From NCBI GenBank assembly GCA_019614645.1, contig JABWDB010000019.1, positions 4,262,501-4,326,500 on the forward strand: a DNA stretch of 64,000 bases, in the 5' to 3' direction. This document shows positions 1 to 11,814 of this stretch, piece by piece. A program made the translations under genes and the position numbers. The DNA comes from Stratiolaelaps scimitus. Its lineage: Eukaryota; Arthropoda; Arachnida; Mesostigmata; Laelapidae. The notes below the pieces were generated by a model. That model searched no databases. It saw only the letters and a list, made by a program, of their open reading frames with translations, and was not told the DNA's origin. The stretch's first letter is position 1; every line of letters begins with the position of its first letter.

Positions 1-40
1 TTCCGATCTCCATAAAAGTGGGCCGATCCAGTGCACTTTG
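1..40 (+). repeat. Fragment of dispersed repeat family R1
   Basis: The first bases of the window (cgatctccataaaagtggg, then ccgatccagtgca) match the middle of the R1 repeat found more fully at 52224-52415. Similarity is lost after about position 35-40. The window edge cuts the left side, so the true extent is unknown. No promoter or reading frame of note accompanies it. Confidence 0.5.
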
Positions 41-3000
41 GTTGACCAATGAAGGCCAAGCCTAACATCCCAATCTGCCTATATGAAAATGTACGTAGCC
101 CATGTGGTACCCGTTGCTTCTTAATGATATCTTAACCAATATGATGACCTGTCTTGGACAATCATCGACAAGCGATACGGTGTAATAAGTGAATTAACTT
201 AGAAAGTGTGTATAATAATTTTATATAAATAAAATAATAACAGAGACAGTTCTCACTTAGTAGAAGAGAAAAAGATGGAAGCTGAGACTAGTCCGCCTCC
301 CATGTTACGAACACAACACTCACTCAAAGACTTGACTTCTTAATAATAATGTTAATATAGTTCGTTATCGATCTGAACAAGTGGCGAGAAGGAGCAACGT
401 TGGGGTCTCAGCATAGTCTGCTTTATGTATTAATATAAGCCTATTCCAGGTGATCGTGCCTGGTAGCGCTCTGCGGGCTCGCCGTAGAGGGAAGGTCGAA
501 AAAATCGGAACAACTTTCCGAAAAGGTTAATGCTATTCCAGCGCCTGTCGTCGGACCTCACCTGGCTTTCGTCATCATTGACCTATGTACGCTAGCTCTT
601 GGCTGAGTTCTACTGAGAAAGATTTCAATGTAGAGACAAACATTAAACACGACTTTTGTATGCTCAGTTATTTTCGATCGTATGAATTACCAAATGTTTT
701 GTATATCCATAAACACAACGGACAAAGCGTCCAGAACACGGTAGTCTTAGAGAGCGGCAAACTTCGCTTAAAAACCCACAAGCTTCTCAAGATCGTTATC
801 GAGTTGCTTGACAAAGTCATGTCCTTTGATAGTGCCGTTGCGTATTTTCTGTTTCTTTTTTTTTCAGTTTCAAACTACACGCTAGTATTAGTTGACTACG
901 TATATTAGAGAAAAGGAAATAAATACTATTTCCTTCTGCGAGGGGTTCTTTCGAAATCGTCCTTTGCTGTCACCCTACCTTGCGGGGTTCCTTGACTGTT
1001 ATTCTTGGATACCCTGTATATATACAAAACATCATCCTACTGAAAAAGCCTAACATAGCACAAAAACGTGATAAAAAAAGGCCGCAAGTAGAGCTTCTGA
1101 TGCTCCAATATGTTGCCAAGTAACTGTTTTCAGCAAAACACCAATTATTATACTTTTATATATTATAATTTGCTGTAATGCTGTTCAAGAGTATTTAGCA
1201 TTTCGTTAACAGCACCATATCTTGATAATGACCGTTGGGGAGCAAACCAATATTTGTACCTAAATAATTATCGCATAAACTTAGGGATACATAATCGGTC
1301 AGCGAAATACCGTAAATAATATTTAAAACTGACGACACTGTTGAATTTCGCATGTCTTTTCAACTATATCTAAGCGCCTTAGAATCCAAGATCCACTTTA
1401 ATGAAATGTTCCTATGATAACTACTAACAACAACAACAATAATAATAATAATAATGAAAACAACAACAATAATGATGTAGTTCTATAAAACAATTTCCTC
1501 CATTTTTGGAAGGACTTCAAATCGGAGTATAGCATGGGTTGCCGTACGTATCAGTTTCGTTTACCGCCTACAACAGCAGGCTACTTTCTATTTATACGTG
1601 CCCGCTCGATATTCCCCACTGCGATATAGCGCATCAAGTGCTAAATTCTCCACTGGCTTGGACTGGGATATTCAAGGCGAGTGTTGTTTTCGACCATCCA
1701 ACTTAAAAATTGGGTATATAGGATTTATATCGAGATGAATATGTTTGATGAATTATACTTCTTTATCAACGTCGCCATGTTATCTTTACGTAAATCTCAA
1801 GAGACTATGAATCTACTGGTCTCGTACGTAACACTGCGTTACGGACGGCACCGGATTAGCGATCTATGCTGCATGAGAATTACTTATCCCTAAAAGATAG
1901 GCATCTATTCGCTTTTCAGACACTGCCGCCTTTGCTCATATTGAATCCTAATCCTTGATTACTGCCACTCCGAGGGCGATCCGCTTTTTGTCAAGGTCCC
2001 GCAGCGTATCCTGGGATTGCCTCATTGAGCACAATGAAAGCGTGAAGCCGTCTAGTATGGCTTACCTTGATATAAACAGTGATAATGTAGGTCCGCGGAC
2101 CTCAGGCATTGTGTGACCAGCACTGCGTTTTATGTCAGGTATAGAGAATTATTTCATCGCCCTTCCGAGGGCGTTCAAATACAGGGGCTAGTACAGTATT
2201 TTCGACAAGACATAAGGAATATTTTCAAATTACACACAGAATGCTGACAAAATAACTGTTTGCGATCGTTCTCTTTATGATACTTCCGTGTACGCTGGTC
2301 AGCAGAAATAACAAATAATAATCTGTAGCTTTGTGGTTTTTTACACAAATCTCTCTATGGGAAGTCAGGTGAACAGATATTGAACCGCGTCCTCGTATAT
2401 GTATCAAGTATTTTCTGCAATATATATATATATATATATATATTGTGTGCATTTTTCATATAAATGGTCTTAATAGCACTTTTCTTCAAAAGAAACATAA
2501 ATATAGAATATTATATATTATATTACATAATGATACGTAAATGGATAGAGGGGGCCAAAGTTTACAAGTACTAAGAACTAGGAATCACTGTCTGCCTCGG
2601 GAGCCTGCAAAGTAATCTCAGTGACAGCCTGTTATCATTTGTCCTATTATTGGCCAGGCCGTGATCTATACATGTCGTGTCCCTGTGACAAGGATTGTGC
2701 TTCAAGACACCCTAATGAACAAAGAGGTTCAACGTCCCTTGACGATGGCCCTATTTAGTTTAGTGGAAAGCCACTGAAAGACGTAGACTACTCGCCAGCT
2801 TAGCAAACAAAGACGTAAACTCAACATGTATTTGCACTTCGCCCAAGACGCATCTCCCCCCGAAACGGGACGTACACCGCTTAAATTCGCCGCAGCAAAT
2901 ACTAGCGTCGTAAAGGCTGAAGGTTCACCTTCGAGTCTGTTGGAGGCGAACGCAACTAGTTTGGTTGACCTGAGGTCATGTATAGAGGCAAGCAAAAAAA

Positions 3001-3484
3001 GTCAGCTAGTCAAGGAGGAAGTTAGAGACAGAGAACGAGAGAGAGAGACACGGCCTGAGGTTTGAAGCCTGCCCCAGTATGCGGTCCGGCATGGGTCAAT
3101 CGGATGATGATAATAATGTGACGACATTTGCCCTGGGCAATTTGGCCAGGTAACGAGATCAACTCTAACGAAGTCAAGGTGCAGAGAAGAGAACGCGATG
3201 TCTCTGCAAAGTTGTAGTCGAATATAGAGAGAGAGAGCGACGTGGTGAAAACAGGTTGTGGAAAAACGCTCCACATTGCTCTGGCTGTTCGTGTCTAATA
3301 AGCGGCCTGTCGGCGCTGCTTCGAAGATTCGTCTAAGGTCAGACGTTGGTTGTTATGTCACGTGAGGTAAGCTGGCAAGATATTTTCGCACGATACCGTA
3401 GACATCTTTACCTCGTCACAGTTAACACGGTGTAGATATTTGAGCATTGCTGTGTTTGATTTAGTCGTCGACAGCATATTAGGG
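41..3484. other. Non-coding stretch, no supported gene
   Basis: This is AT-rich sequence with simple repeats: an (AAC)n/(AAT)n tract at about 1428-1476 and a (TA)n tract at 2419-2444. A 107-codon open frame at 585-908 (+) looks protein-like in places. It has no recognisable domain and no splice context, and the opposite strand is equally suggestive, so it is not called as a gene. Nothing else is supported. Confidence 0.5.
2419..2444. repeat. (TA)n microsatellite
   Basis: This is an uninterrupted alternating TA run in a non-coding region. Confidence 0.9.
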
Positions 3485-3635
3485 TCAGTCTCGTTCATTC
3501 CGTGCACGGGTTCGATGCCCAGCGTTGCACACTTGCATTTCGAAGGGGTTGTCCGTCTTGTGAAGCAATGCCCGTAAGCAGTTGTTCCGCGGACTTAGAT
3601 AAATGTTGGCTGTGGGTCAGCCTCAAACATTGATT
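3485..3635 (+). repeat. SINE-like element, family S1
   Basis: This is a dispersed repeat with a tRNA-like RNA polymerase III B-box, GGGTTCGATGCCC, at 3508-3520. The family's conserved body follows (gtccgtcttgtgaagcaatg, then a cagttgt.ccg.ggac block) and the copy ends near ggtcagcctc. The same order of blocks occurs at 7605, 27565, 38535 and, inverted, at 40231. A tRNA-derived SINE is the natural reading. The A-box is not clear in this copy, and no target-site duplication could be defined. Confidence 0.6.
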
Positions 3636-3798
3636 TATTTAGATACCTCGATAGACGTTGTTGTCAGAAGGCCGGAGAAATGTGTTTCTTCCACGATTGG
3701 ATTCGCAACGGGGCAGGGCGGCTAAATCGCTATTGGCTTGCCTCAGTTTTCATTTCGCAATAAGCCGCGTTTCGATCTAATATACATGAGACACAGTC

Positions 3799-4002
3799 GT
3801 GAGCCACGCACATGACGGTACTATACATGACTACACTCTGGTGTTGCCAGAGGTGAGGATTCTGCTGGACAACGGCCACCGCGGATCACTTAAACGGATT
3901 ATTGAAGTTGGAGACTACTTTGATGGCCTTTCTCATCAACATCAAGTGGACAAAGGCGCTGGTTACGTTATCCAAACGAAAGCCGACGGCCAGCATTTAT
4001 AG
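3799..4002 (+). other. Possible coding fragment or exon, unidentified
   Basis: This is a 67-codon open frame. From about 3813 its codon choice looks like real coding sequence (GAC, AAC, GGC, CAC and CGC in place of AT-rich triplets), with a peptide running through LVLPEVRILLDNGHRGSLK. A perfect-looking splice donor (CCAGAG then GTGAGG) lies inside it at about 3850, so the frame could be an exon ending there followed by an intron. It could equally be a remnant. No family was recognised, and a chance open frame remains possible. Confidence 0.15.
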
Positions 4003-4557
4003 TAATTGCACATATATACGCATGCGCTGATCTAGCTCAAAATAATGGTACTGTACATATCATATATTTTCTGATAAGAAGCTTAAAATTTACTGTTATA
4101 ACTTATATGGATACATGAAGTACAGTGTTAGCCTCCCGTGATACCCATTTCGGGCATGAGTTGTCGGATTTTTTTGCTAATCCTGATAGAGCGAAACAGA
4201 CAGCACTGCCACACTCCAAGAATAAGCTGTATACTACGTTATAACCGCCCTGAATACAATACCACTGCCCCTAATGTAAATAATAGGAGCCACATTCGTC
4301 CGACGCATAAACAAGCCAATGCATCCCTATACGGCACAATTGGTCCACAAGCTGACGCCTTACACAGACCTTGCCTGCTCTTTTATGGTGGTCTCTTCTT
4401 CGTTGGTGCTCTTGTCGCTCCCCCATCTCGTGCTTTTTCTTTTTCCCCGCTGGCGTGTGAGGACAATGCGAAGTAATTTCCAATCTTGTGTTCACACACG
4501 CACACGCACGGACACACATAGAGACAAAAATCTGTTCCTTGCATTAGATCCGCTTAG

Positions 4558-5040
4558 GCGAAACTGGCACACTTCCTGTGCCTAGTAGCGCAACTCCTCG
4601 TCCCCTCTGAACACTGTGGACAGCGTAGCCTGCAGGACTACCTCAGCCGTGAGCCTATAATTGAGGTGCACTTCACCGACGCCGCTTGAATCGATGCCCC
4701 CGGCCACATTCGCGTGCTGACCATCGTCCTCCAGCTGCTCATTCAGCTACTATCGCCGTTCGACGAGCAGGCCCCCGCCTTGTTCGAACAGCCGCCCAGT
4801 TAGCGAGCTAAGCCGGAGACGAATTTTAGAAGAGTAATCATTGAAGATTCCGTATCGAGAGGGCTAATTTCCGCTAGCACTCCGGCGTGTGTCACGTGGT
4901 CCGGCGTCCCTTCCCCGCTCCTACAACTCGGCCTTCTTTCGATCTGTCGCCAGACAGACAATGAGTGCGCCGACTGCCAGAAACAGTCGCGACAAAAAGA
5001 GCTCACCATGAGCGAGAATGATAGAGGGAGAGAGCGCTAA
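4558..5040 (+). pseudogene. Decayed coding-like segment, unidentified protein
   Basis: One frame starting just after an acceptor-like cttag at 4553-4557 runs 161 codons with only two stops, TGA at 4687 and TAG at 4801, before ending at TAA 5038-5040. By chance about seven stops would be expected. The reading is protein-like, for example LQDYLSREPIIEVHFTDAA before the first stop and IRVLTIVLQLLIQLLSPFDE after it. It is leucine-rich and helix-like, with GC-ending codons (CTG, GTG, GAC, GAG), unlike the surrounding AT-rich DNA. The simplest inference is a duplicated or degenerate exon of a host gene. A live exon ending at the first stop is an alternative. I do not recognise the family. Confidence 0.3.
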
Positions 5041-7344
5041 AAAAAACCTCAACGCCAACGTTGACTTGAGGTATTATAAATTCGAGTGCAGGTACCACTG
5101 TTGGTTGTGTAGCTGATGTTGCGGCTGTTAATATTGTTGTGGTGTGATGAAGTAGGAGAGATACGCGGTACCGGCAAGCGCTTGTAGATATAATGGCTAT
5201 TGCTGCTCGGCTGGCTGAATAACAAAATCCGTCCGAACAAAGAAATGCACCCCGACACGAACGCAGGGTGGCTGTATGCGCCTGCTCGCGTCTAGCCACC
5301 AACGAACTCCTGTCCTCGGCTGAATCACGCTGCAACATCTAACACCGTGATTACCATCATGGGTGGCGGCGCTAACGCGGAAACAACAACCGCGGAGTCC
5401 AGCACCAGCACTGAGAGGAAAGCCCACAAAAGAAGCGCCTCTCCTCAACAGTAGCAGCAGCAGCAATGAGAACAGCCCTGTCGGCCGTTCCCTCTCGTCG
5501 GTGTTGTGTGCGACACATTCATATACACCCCCAGCCCATAGCACGTCTCATGCAACAGACAAGGGCGGACGTCGTGCTCGTGCACGCGGTGTATGTCCTA
5601 GACGGTGCTGGTTTTACGTGTCCTTTCCACGAAAGAGTCCCGAGGGGAACAGGACGCGTAGCACCTAAAGAAGGGCAAAGGCATTAGTAGCTAATTGGAT
5701 ATTTGGTCGCGCTACCACCGTTAGGAACAAAATCAACATTGAATGAACATTGAAACTATGCTCATGGCGGCGGCGGCGGTGGTGAGAATAATGGAGATGG
5801 CTGTCGGCTCCCAGGTTTATCTGCGTTCACATGAACAGTGGGGACGTATTATATAGGACGAACGACGAAGCTGCGAAATATGAAGAGATTTTCTTTCTAC
5901 TCACTCCTGTAATGAAAATGGAAAATGGCAAAGCGCAGCGGAAACGTCTGGCGAGGGAGGTCGTAGTGGTTTGTTTAAAAGCTGGTTATGCCCGGCTGTG
6001 TAGAATGATTCGACAGCCAGCCCGTGGAGAGAGGAGAAAATAAGTTAATGATCCGTTCCTTTGAAATACCAGCCCGGTCCAGCAACTGGACGAGCCAGTA
6101 ATATGACTCATGTTCTCTAAACAACGGGGGGCAGTGATATGTTCGAAATGAAGTACAGGCTCGCACCGAACCAGTTATTACGAGTTATTGTAGCATTTGA
6201 TGCGGGCATGATGCCGCATTTAATGTGCCTTTCCAACAATGCTAATAGGTGGAGAGACGGACAGATGGATTTGATGACACGCCGTCGTTGATATGGAATT
6301 AGATATTTGTCATTTTATGGCGCTTCGACGGACACCGATATCGGCGTCCTAACAGAGCCCCATCAGCTCTCCGATACCTAAAACAGAGACCAGCGCATTT
6401 ATGCCAGAATTTTCTCCTCCGCCGTGCGCTGCAGCGGAAGCAGCTCACTGGTCATAACGTGGCTTCGCCTGGGTTGGCCTGCAACTATGATACATGAAGC
6501 GCGTTGCCGCTGACTGGTACAAAGTTCTCCTTGAACCAAAGGTCGCCAGACTTACCTCGTTTTTAACAAATTTTGCTTTGAAGGGTCGAACCTCTGTACC
6601 AGAATTCGGACGTCTAATCGGGTAGGATGCCTTGCTTATCGTGCTAATTGGTTAACAAAATGTTTTTTTTCTCGTATTTATCCGTATTCACTTTAAATCT
6701 AAATTATTAATATGCTGTATGCTAAATGCTTCCAGACATGGAGCACATCTTAGCAGTTTTTCTAGCTGCGCATATATATATCGTCGTCTGACCGAGTCAA
6801 ATATTCTCGATGGTCGAAAAAGTTTGTATATTTTACGTGATCAGTTCTGATGGACCTTTCCACGGATACCCACACGTTCCCCGGTTCGCCTTCGGGAAGC
6901 AAATCAATTGCTTGAAATAATGATCGACTTCCCTTCTAGCTACGAACATCGACATCCGATAGCCCACGATACCCGCAAAAACCACCAGTAATGGCTGATT
7001 CGATACTAGCAGGCAAGGATACGTGTCCGTTTGTCTGACGAAACTGAATGTACTTGTCCGTATCTTCTTTCTATCATTTCTTTACCCTCAGACTCGTTCC
7101 GTCCATTTCGATGCGGAGCGCAGGGCAACGGTTATGGGCGGGGGCTCAAAAGTCCCTTGCAGGCGTGCTGATCATTAGCAATCCTAATAACTAATTAGTC
7201 AGAGAGAGCGAATATGCAAGCAGATGGCTTCAGCATATATGTATAATCGATCGCCTGAATATGTGCGTCTTAGCCAGGGAATTTCTGAATTGAACTTGTG
7301 ACCTCTATCGCATTCGTTCCCATATAGCCTTCTCAGGTCAGTAT
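5041..7344. other. Non-coding stretch, no supported gene
   Basis: The first part (about 5041-5700) is GC-rich and open in several frames at once, with serine, arginine and leucine homopolymer runs that come from trinucleotide repeats. None of these frames has a recognisable domain. The remainder is AT-rich and featureless apart from a short (GGC)n tract near 5767-5781. Confidence 0.4.
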
Positions 7345-7518
7345 GTGAGCCTCTAGGAAAGAGATCGGCTTTCAGCAGAGGATGATGGTTTTAGAAGGTA
7401 TAGGCGTTTTGTCATCCACGTCAACGTGCCCCCAGCACCGAATCGGCCCGGCACCTTTATGAAGATTGGAAGGTGTCTCTGGTGGTGTCCGTGCGTTTGA
7501 AGAAAATTTCCTCCTCTC
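7345..7518 (-). repeat. Dispersed repeat family R1, inverted copy
   Basis: On the minus strand this copy begins with a T-run followed by GAGAGGAGGAAATTTTCTTC and ends near the block matching CTGAGAGT...TAGAG of the other copies. It aligns along its length with 52224-52415 and 57143-57300. Compared with those it carries small insertions, for example in the AGTGGGCCGATCC block. The potential peptide of the family (beginning RGGNFLQTHGHHQRH) is readable but frameshifted. The function is unknown. It may be a non-autonomous transposon or a duplicated exon. Confidence 0.6.
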
Positions 7519-7604
7519 AAAAAAAAACAAAGGTCACTATGTTGAAGTCGATCCCAGTGGCGTGGTACATTCGTGCGCGCCTTGAAACAGGCGAAAACAC
7601 GCAG

Positions 7605-7735
7605 ATACACGGGTTCGAGCAACACCCGTGCACATTTGCATTTAGGTTGTCCGTCTTATGAAGCAATACAAAATTAATACCGTGGACGTTAAATGTTCAA
7701 CGCTGAGAGTCAGCCAGAAAACATTATAATTAGAT
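7605..7735 (+). repeat. SINE-like element, family S1
   Basis: The copy has a B-box-like gggttcgagc at 7611-7620, followed by cacatttgcattt, gtccgtcttatgaagcaat, the ccgtggacgttaaatgtt block and the terminal ctgagagtcagcc. The stretch between the B-box and the body is diverged from the cleaner copy at 38535. Flanking duplications were not found. Confidence 0.6.
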
Positions 7736-7739
7736 CAAT

Positions 7740-8860
7740 ATGTGAAATTATGCTATTGATCATAGAGACCTAGTGCAAATGGGGGGAGGAGCGGGTCAGA
7801 GTTAGATGAGTTAACTGAGCGTCTTTCAACCAATCGGATGACCTGATCAAAACCACCTTATCTGATCTCCGATGGGCCGCAATCAATCACGATTTAACGC
7901 GGCGTAAACTTCTACTAGACTCTTTTCACGATGCGTGTTTCGTATTGTCATTCGACAAGGACACGTCGTTCGCTAGAACGTCCAGCATTCACCTGTCTCT
8001 ACGTAAGACGCAGGGGCGCTGCTTTTAGGTTTATCCCATCCTTACGTATTGGCCTCCGGCATACACAGCATATATATATATAGGTACTTTTTCCCTTGCA
8101 GGTGTTTATCCTACGCCTATATCGCTGGCCGTGTAGGCTCACTCCTGGATACAGCCACTGATCGCTCCGAAGCCGGCACCGCACGATTTCAACCAACTCA
8201 CACCGGTCGCTGTCGGGCTGACGGATCGTTGTCTAGATATCGCCCAAATCTAATTAAGATGGTCGACAATCTTTTGAGGCTATCCAACACGATGAAAGGT
8301 AATGTCAAACTGATCTCGGCAACTAGACCGAACGAGCGTATGAGATCAAAGAGCGACGCCGAAGGGATTCGCCGGGCAGGAGACCTGTCTCTGTCCGGCT
8401 CGGAACGGATCGGAGATCGGATCGTCTAGCACAGACAGATAGATACATGTCTAAAGATTTTAAAGGTGAAGCCATTCAACAGCGCCGTATACCGTCTTCA
8501 TGGGTTATCATACTTGATTATGAAGGTGGTGCTACTCGGAACGAGAGAAGAACGACGAAGCCAAGCTTTTTTTCCGAGCAAATTTTGATTACGCTAGAGC
8601 CTTCTGCACTTCAGGAGAGTTCGCGTATGACAAACTGACTTTTTAGCGAGAGCCTTCTTTGAAACGAGTTCTCTTACGAAGAACACGATGACGTATGTTA
8701 TCGTCAGTGAGAAACTCTTTCGTTTTCCGTTTAATTAGATGTAACAGCTACTTGGGCAACTGGTTGGCTACTTTTGGGCATTTTTTTAATTTCATGATAT
8801 TTCTGAGACTCGGTATGGTATCAATGCGCTTTTTCGAGGAGTTTTCACGGTTGAACTAGA
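7740..8860. other. Non-coding stretch, no supported gene
   Basis: This is mixed-composition sequence with a short (TA)n run near 8070-8082. A 126-codon open frame at 8049-8429 (+) starts inside that TA run and shows no domain, so it is taken as a chance frame. Confidence 0.4.
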
Positions 8861-8863
8861 TTG

Positions 8864-9982
8864 TTACTCCCATTGCAATAGAGGGTTAATAAGAAGTGAG
8901 GACCTCTGGTTGAGCAGGGGCTGCGAAGAGTTTCTACACTGCGTTGAGGTAGGCTGCGTGATGTTTCCACCCCGTCTTAGCTCAAACACAGTAATTAGGC
9001 CTAACTGTGTGGCGTTAGACTCAAGAATGTCTAAGAGACATGTTTCAACATCCACACCCTAGAAAAACGCTAAACCTCGACGAGGACCTATACGAGTTAT
9101 ACAAATATTCGGTAGCGAAAATACCGAAGTCATACTAGTAGCTTTATTAACAAACCTCCAAATACAAGACCGCACCTATTCGCATGCGGCTCCAAGTTAC
9201 CGGCGGGCTACCATTCCCCAAACCCGATGGACTCTACCACTCAATCGTTTCCTATTGCCTTCTACAACACTTGGACGCATATATGTTCCTCCCTCTGTGC
9301 CACTGGAAGATTCCAAGTATAGGATTACAGTCAGTTGACACGTACCCATCGGATTAGGCGAGTTATTATTGATATTGTACTGTTGTTGACTCCCAAGCAA
9401 GTTCACTGCACTGAACCTCGTGAGAAAACCAGACAGGCTTACCCTTAGGCGAGGATCCTCTTTCCAGCGTTAACCTCCTCCCCACTCCTCCGTGTTGTGT
9501 TTTAATGAGGATAATACCCTTCGGGTCAGCATCCATCTGCTGCTGTGACGTCTCTTGGTCGGGAGCAAGTGCCTTCAGTCTCCTCCTTAAGTGCCACACG
9601 CCTTCATCCAACGGACCCAGCAAAGCCGCCATCCTAGATATACGACAGACCAGCATTCCCGACGATTGCTAGGATACGCCAATGTTCTGGCAATTTACTT
9701 TTTTCTACTTTGCCAACAAATCAATCGACCGCTGCCCGTTAGGGTTTGATTGGAGACGACATTGCCTTTGAAGCCTACATCGCACTTCTCGCGCATCACT
9801 CGCTGTCTACCCCAGTTTCGTGAACTCACTGGCTGACGTTGTGACGACTCTCGGAGTCTAAATGGACCTTCGACTGTGGCGTTCCATATTCGCAATCGTT
9901 CCATATTGTGCGACTTCTTCCAAAGGAAATTAAGCATAAGGCTCGAAACATTTCCGCTAGAAGTCTCCTCTATACCGGACAT
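8864..9982 (-). other. Run of minus-strand open frames, unidentified
   Basis: Reading down the minus strand, four frames of 63-96 codons follow one another with little space between them: 9982-9695, 9656-9366, 9406-9197 and 9055-8864. They lie in different phases. Several look protein-like, such as the segment MAALLGPLDEGVWHLRRR, which is followed 48 codons later by a possible splice donor (AAGG then GTAAGC). Possible explanations are short exons of one gene, a decayed mobile-element ORF with frameshifts, or chance. No domain was recognised. Confidence 0.15.
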
Positions 9983-9989
9983 AATCGAA

Positions 9990-11755
9990 TGATTTTTGAG
10001 CTATATGAGCGCACTATTACAGGGAAATCAAAAAAGAAGGAATCTTAAAAACAACGTAGGAACTTGAAAATATTTGAAGTATCTTGTGACGGCTCATCCG
10101 GTTGCAATCGTTCCAAGGACTATATACAGTTCCTATCTATTCGCCCCGGCAATGTTCACTGTCATTCCGTACTTGCTTGACCTCTTGGAGGAGCCTTGAG
10201 TTGTCTAAATCCGTAAACTTTTTTCTCGTTATTTTTCGTATGTCTTATCTTTGTAGTGGGTACCTGCTGGCCTTCATTGTGTAGCGGGCTGCCTAATATT
10301 GCATCCATTTACGAGATACATGAGATAATCCATATGCTACTCTTACGATGCGTAACTACCTGACCCGACCTAGCAGTTACATACAGACATATAACCGAAT
10401 TCGAAAGATTCAGAACTCGGCAGGATACCCTATACATTCCCTAAAGGTAACTAGACCACGATGGTACGAGGGGCAAATGTACTCGAGACGCCACGCGACG
10501 GAAGGTTGTCACAGGAACGGGTGGGCCTTCAGTTCTTATCTGTCGAGAATGCCAAGATCGAGAGGATATCGGTTCCCTAATGATCGGAAGGCTTAGAAGA
10601 AACTTCTCAAGCGACCATCGCTGCTTTACGGACAGGAAGTGTGGGTGTGAAGATTAATGACTGAGCGACATATGCCCTTGCCCAAGCCTTGATGCACAAG
10701 TAATAAGCACTTGATATTAGGATAGATCGTTTTTTTTGCGCTTTTGGGTTCGTATTGTCGCTTCACCTTTGCGCTGAACGGGCTGCCGTAGATCCTTAAC
10801 GGTTGGCTTTACGCTCATGAATAGCATCCGAGCTATGGGCATCGACCTCGCGTAACTGCTTCCGGCCGACGGTTGTTTTAAGTATCCAGATTCATCGATT
10901 CTATGTAGTCGCAAGACTGCCTCTCGTTAGTCCGATCACTTGGATATATCTCTGCAAAGACGGCGTAACCAGAATGGATGGAACATGTCCTTGCTAGGAA
11001 TATGTTTACACGCAAATACTCTATTCAATATAATCTTCAATCTTCGTTCGATATATAACAATCATAAGCAACTAACGACATGGAATATGCGCAAGAATGA
11101 AATTGCTCATCGTCAGAAGGATTCGATTGTGGAAAAGTTTGTACATCTTTAGTTAATTATTTACGTGCTTTTTAAAAAGTTTCCGTTTCAATTCGTCCTT
11201 GTCCAGCCAGCTTAAGTGTAAGTCACGCTATTTTATAAATTAATCATACTATTGATATAGCAGAATTATAGTAAGGAAGCGCTAGTTTAGAGATGGGTAA
11301 AAAATATTTTGGAGAATTTTTTCCTTGTACACGCATGACAATGCACTGACTGTTTAGAGACCAGTACAAAAAAACTAGGAAGGAGAGGTCAGACGAGTTC
11401 TCGACAAACGGGAACCATGTTCACTCCCTCAAAGCACAGGGGTCATTCGTCGTCTGCGATGAATGAAGTTCTCTACAGGAAGAGCGACGCGTTGCGGCAA
11501 CCCCCGACGCCTGGATCGAACATTTTGCTTCTCGTCAGCTCACTGTGTCACACCTGGAGCATTTGTCTGTCCCTCGACGCTTGAAACATGACAATGCTAA
11601 AAATGATTATAGTGCATCAATGTGAGCCATCGTACGACATGTTTGAAGGGACCACATGCCCAATTGCAAACGATTATAAATAGACACTCCCCTCTTTTCC
11701 CTCGTACTCTAGTGCGACGGCGACGGCGGCGGTGTCCGACAGAGGGACGCGGAAT
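9990..11755. other. Non-coding stretch between open-frame run and retrotransposon
   Basis: This is mostly AT-rich sequence. A TATAAATAG sequence at 11675-11683 (+) resembles a TATA box, but no supported transcript follows it on that strand. Nothing else could be assigned. Confidence 0.4.
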
Positions 11756-11777
11756 TATCGAGTGAATCCGATTTAAA

Positions 11778-11783
11778 TTTATT
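11778..11783 (-). promoter_or_regulatory. Candidate polyadenylation signal of the retrotransposon
   Basis: AATAAA on the minus strand lies about 32 bases after the ORF2 stop codon. The position suits a short 3' untranslated region, and sequence beyond it loses the element's GC-rich character in patches. No poly(A) run follows in the genome. Confidence 0.4.
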
Positions 11784-11814
11784 CAAACATACAGTAGGGC
11801 GGGATTTCTAGAGA

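Noticed and set aside
585..908. 107-codon plus-strand frame
   Set aside because: No domain. The minus strand of the same interval is equally suggestive, with stops, so the coding strand cannot be assigned.
10589..10680. Short SLLYGQEVWV-like reading resembling a non-LTR polymerase tail
   Set aside because: It is only about ten residues long with no neighbouring reverse-transcriptase motifs.
11440..11560. tRNA gene candidate on the minus strand (gttcgatccagg)
   Set aside because: A B-box-like string is present, but no acceptor stem or convincing D-arm and anticodon arm could be formed.
11675..11683. TATAAATAG as a core promoter
   Set aside because: No transcript or coding region follows on the plus strand, and a chance match is common in AT-rich DNA.
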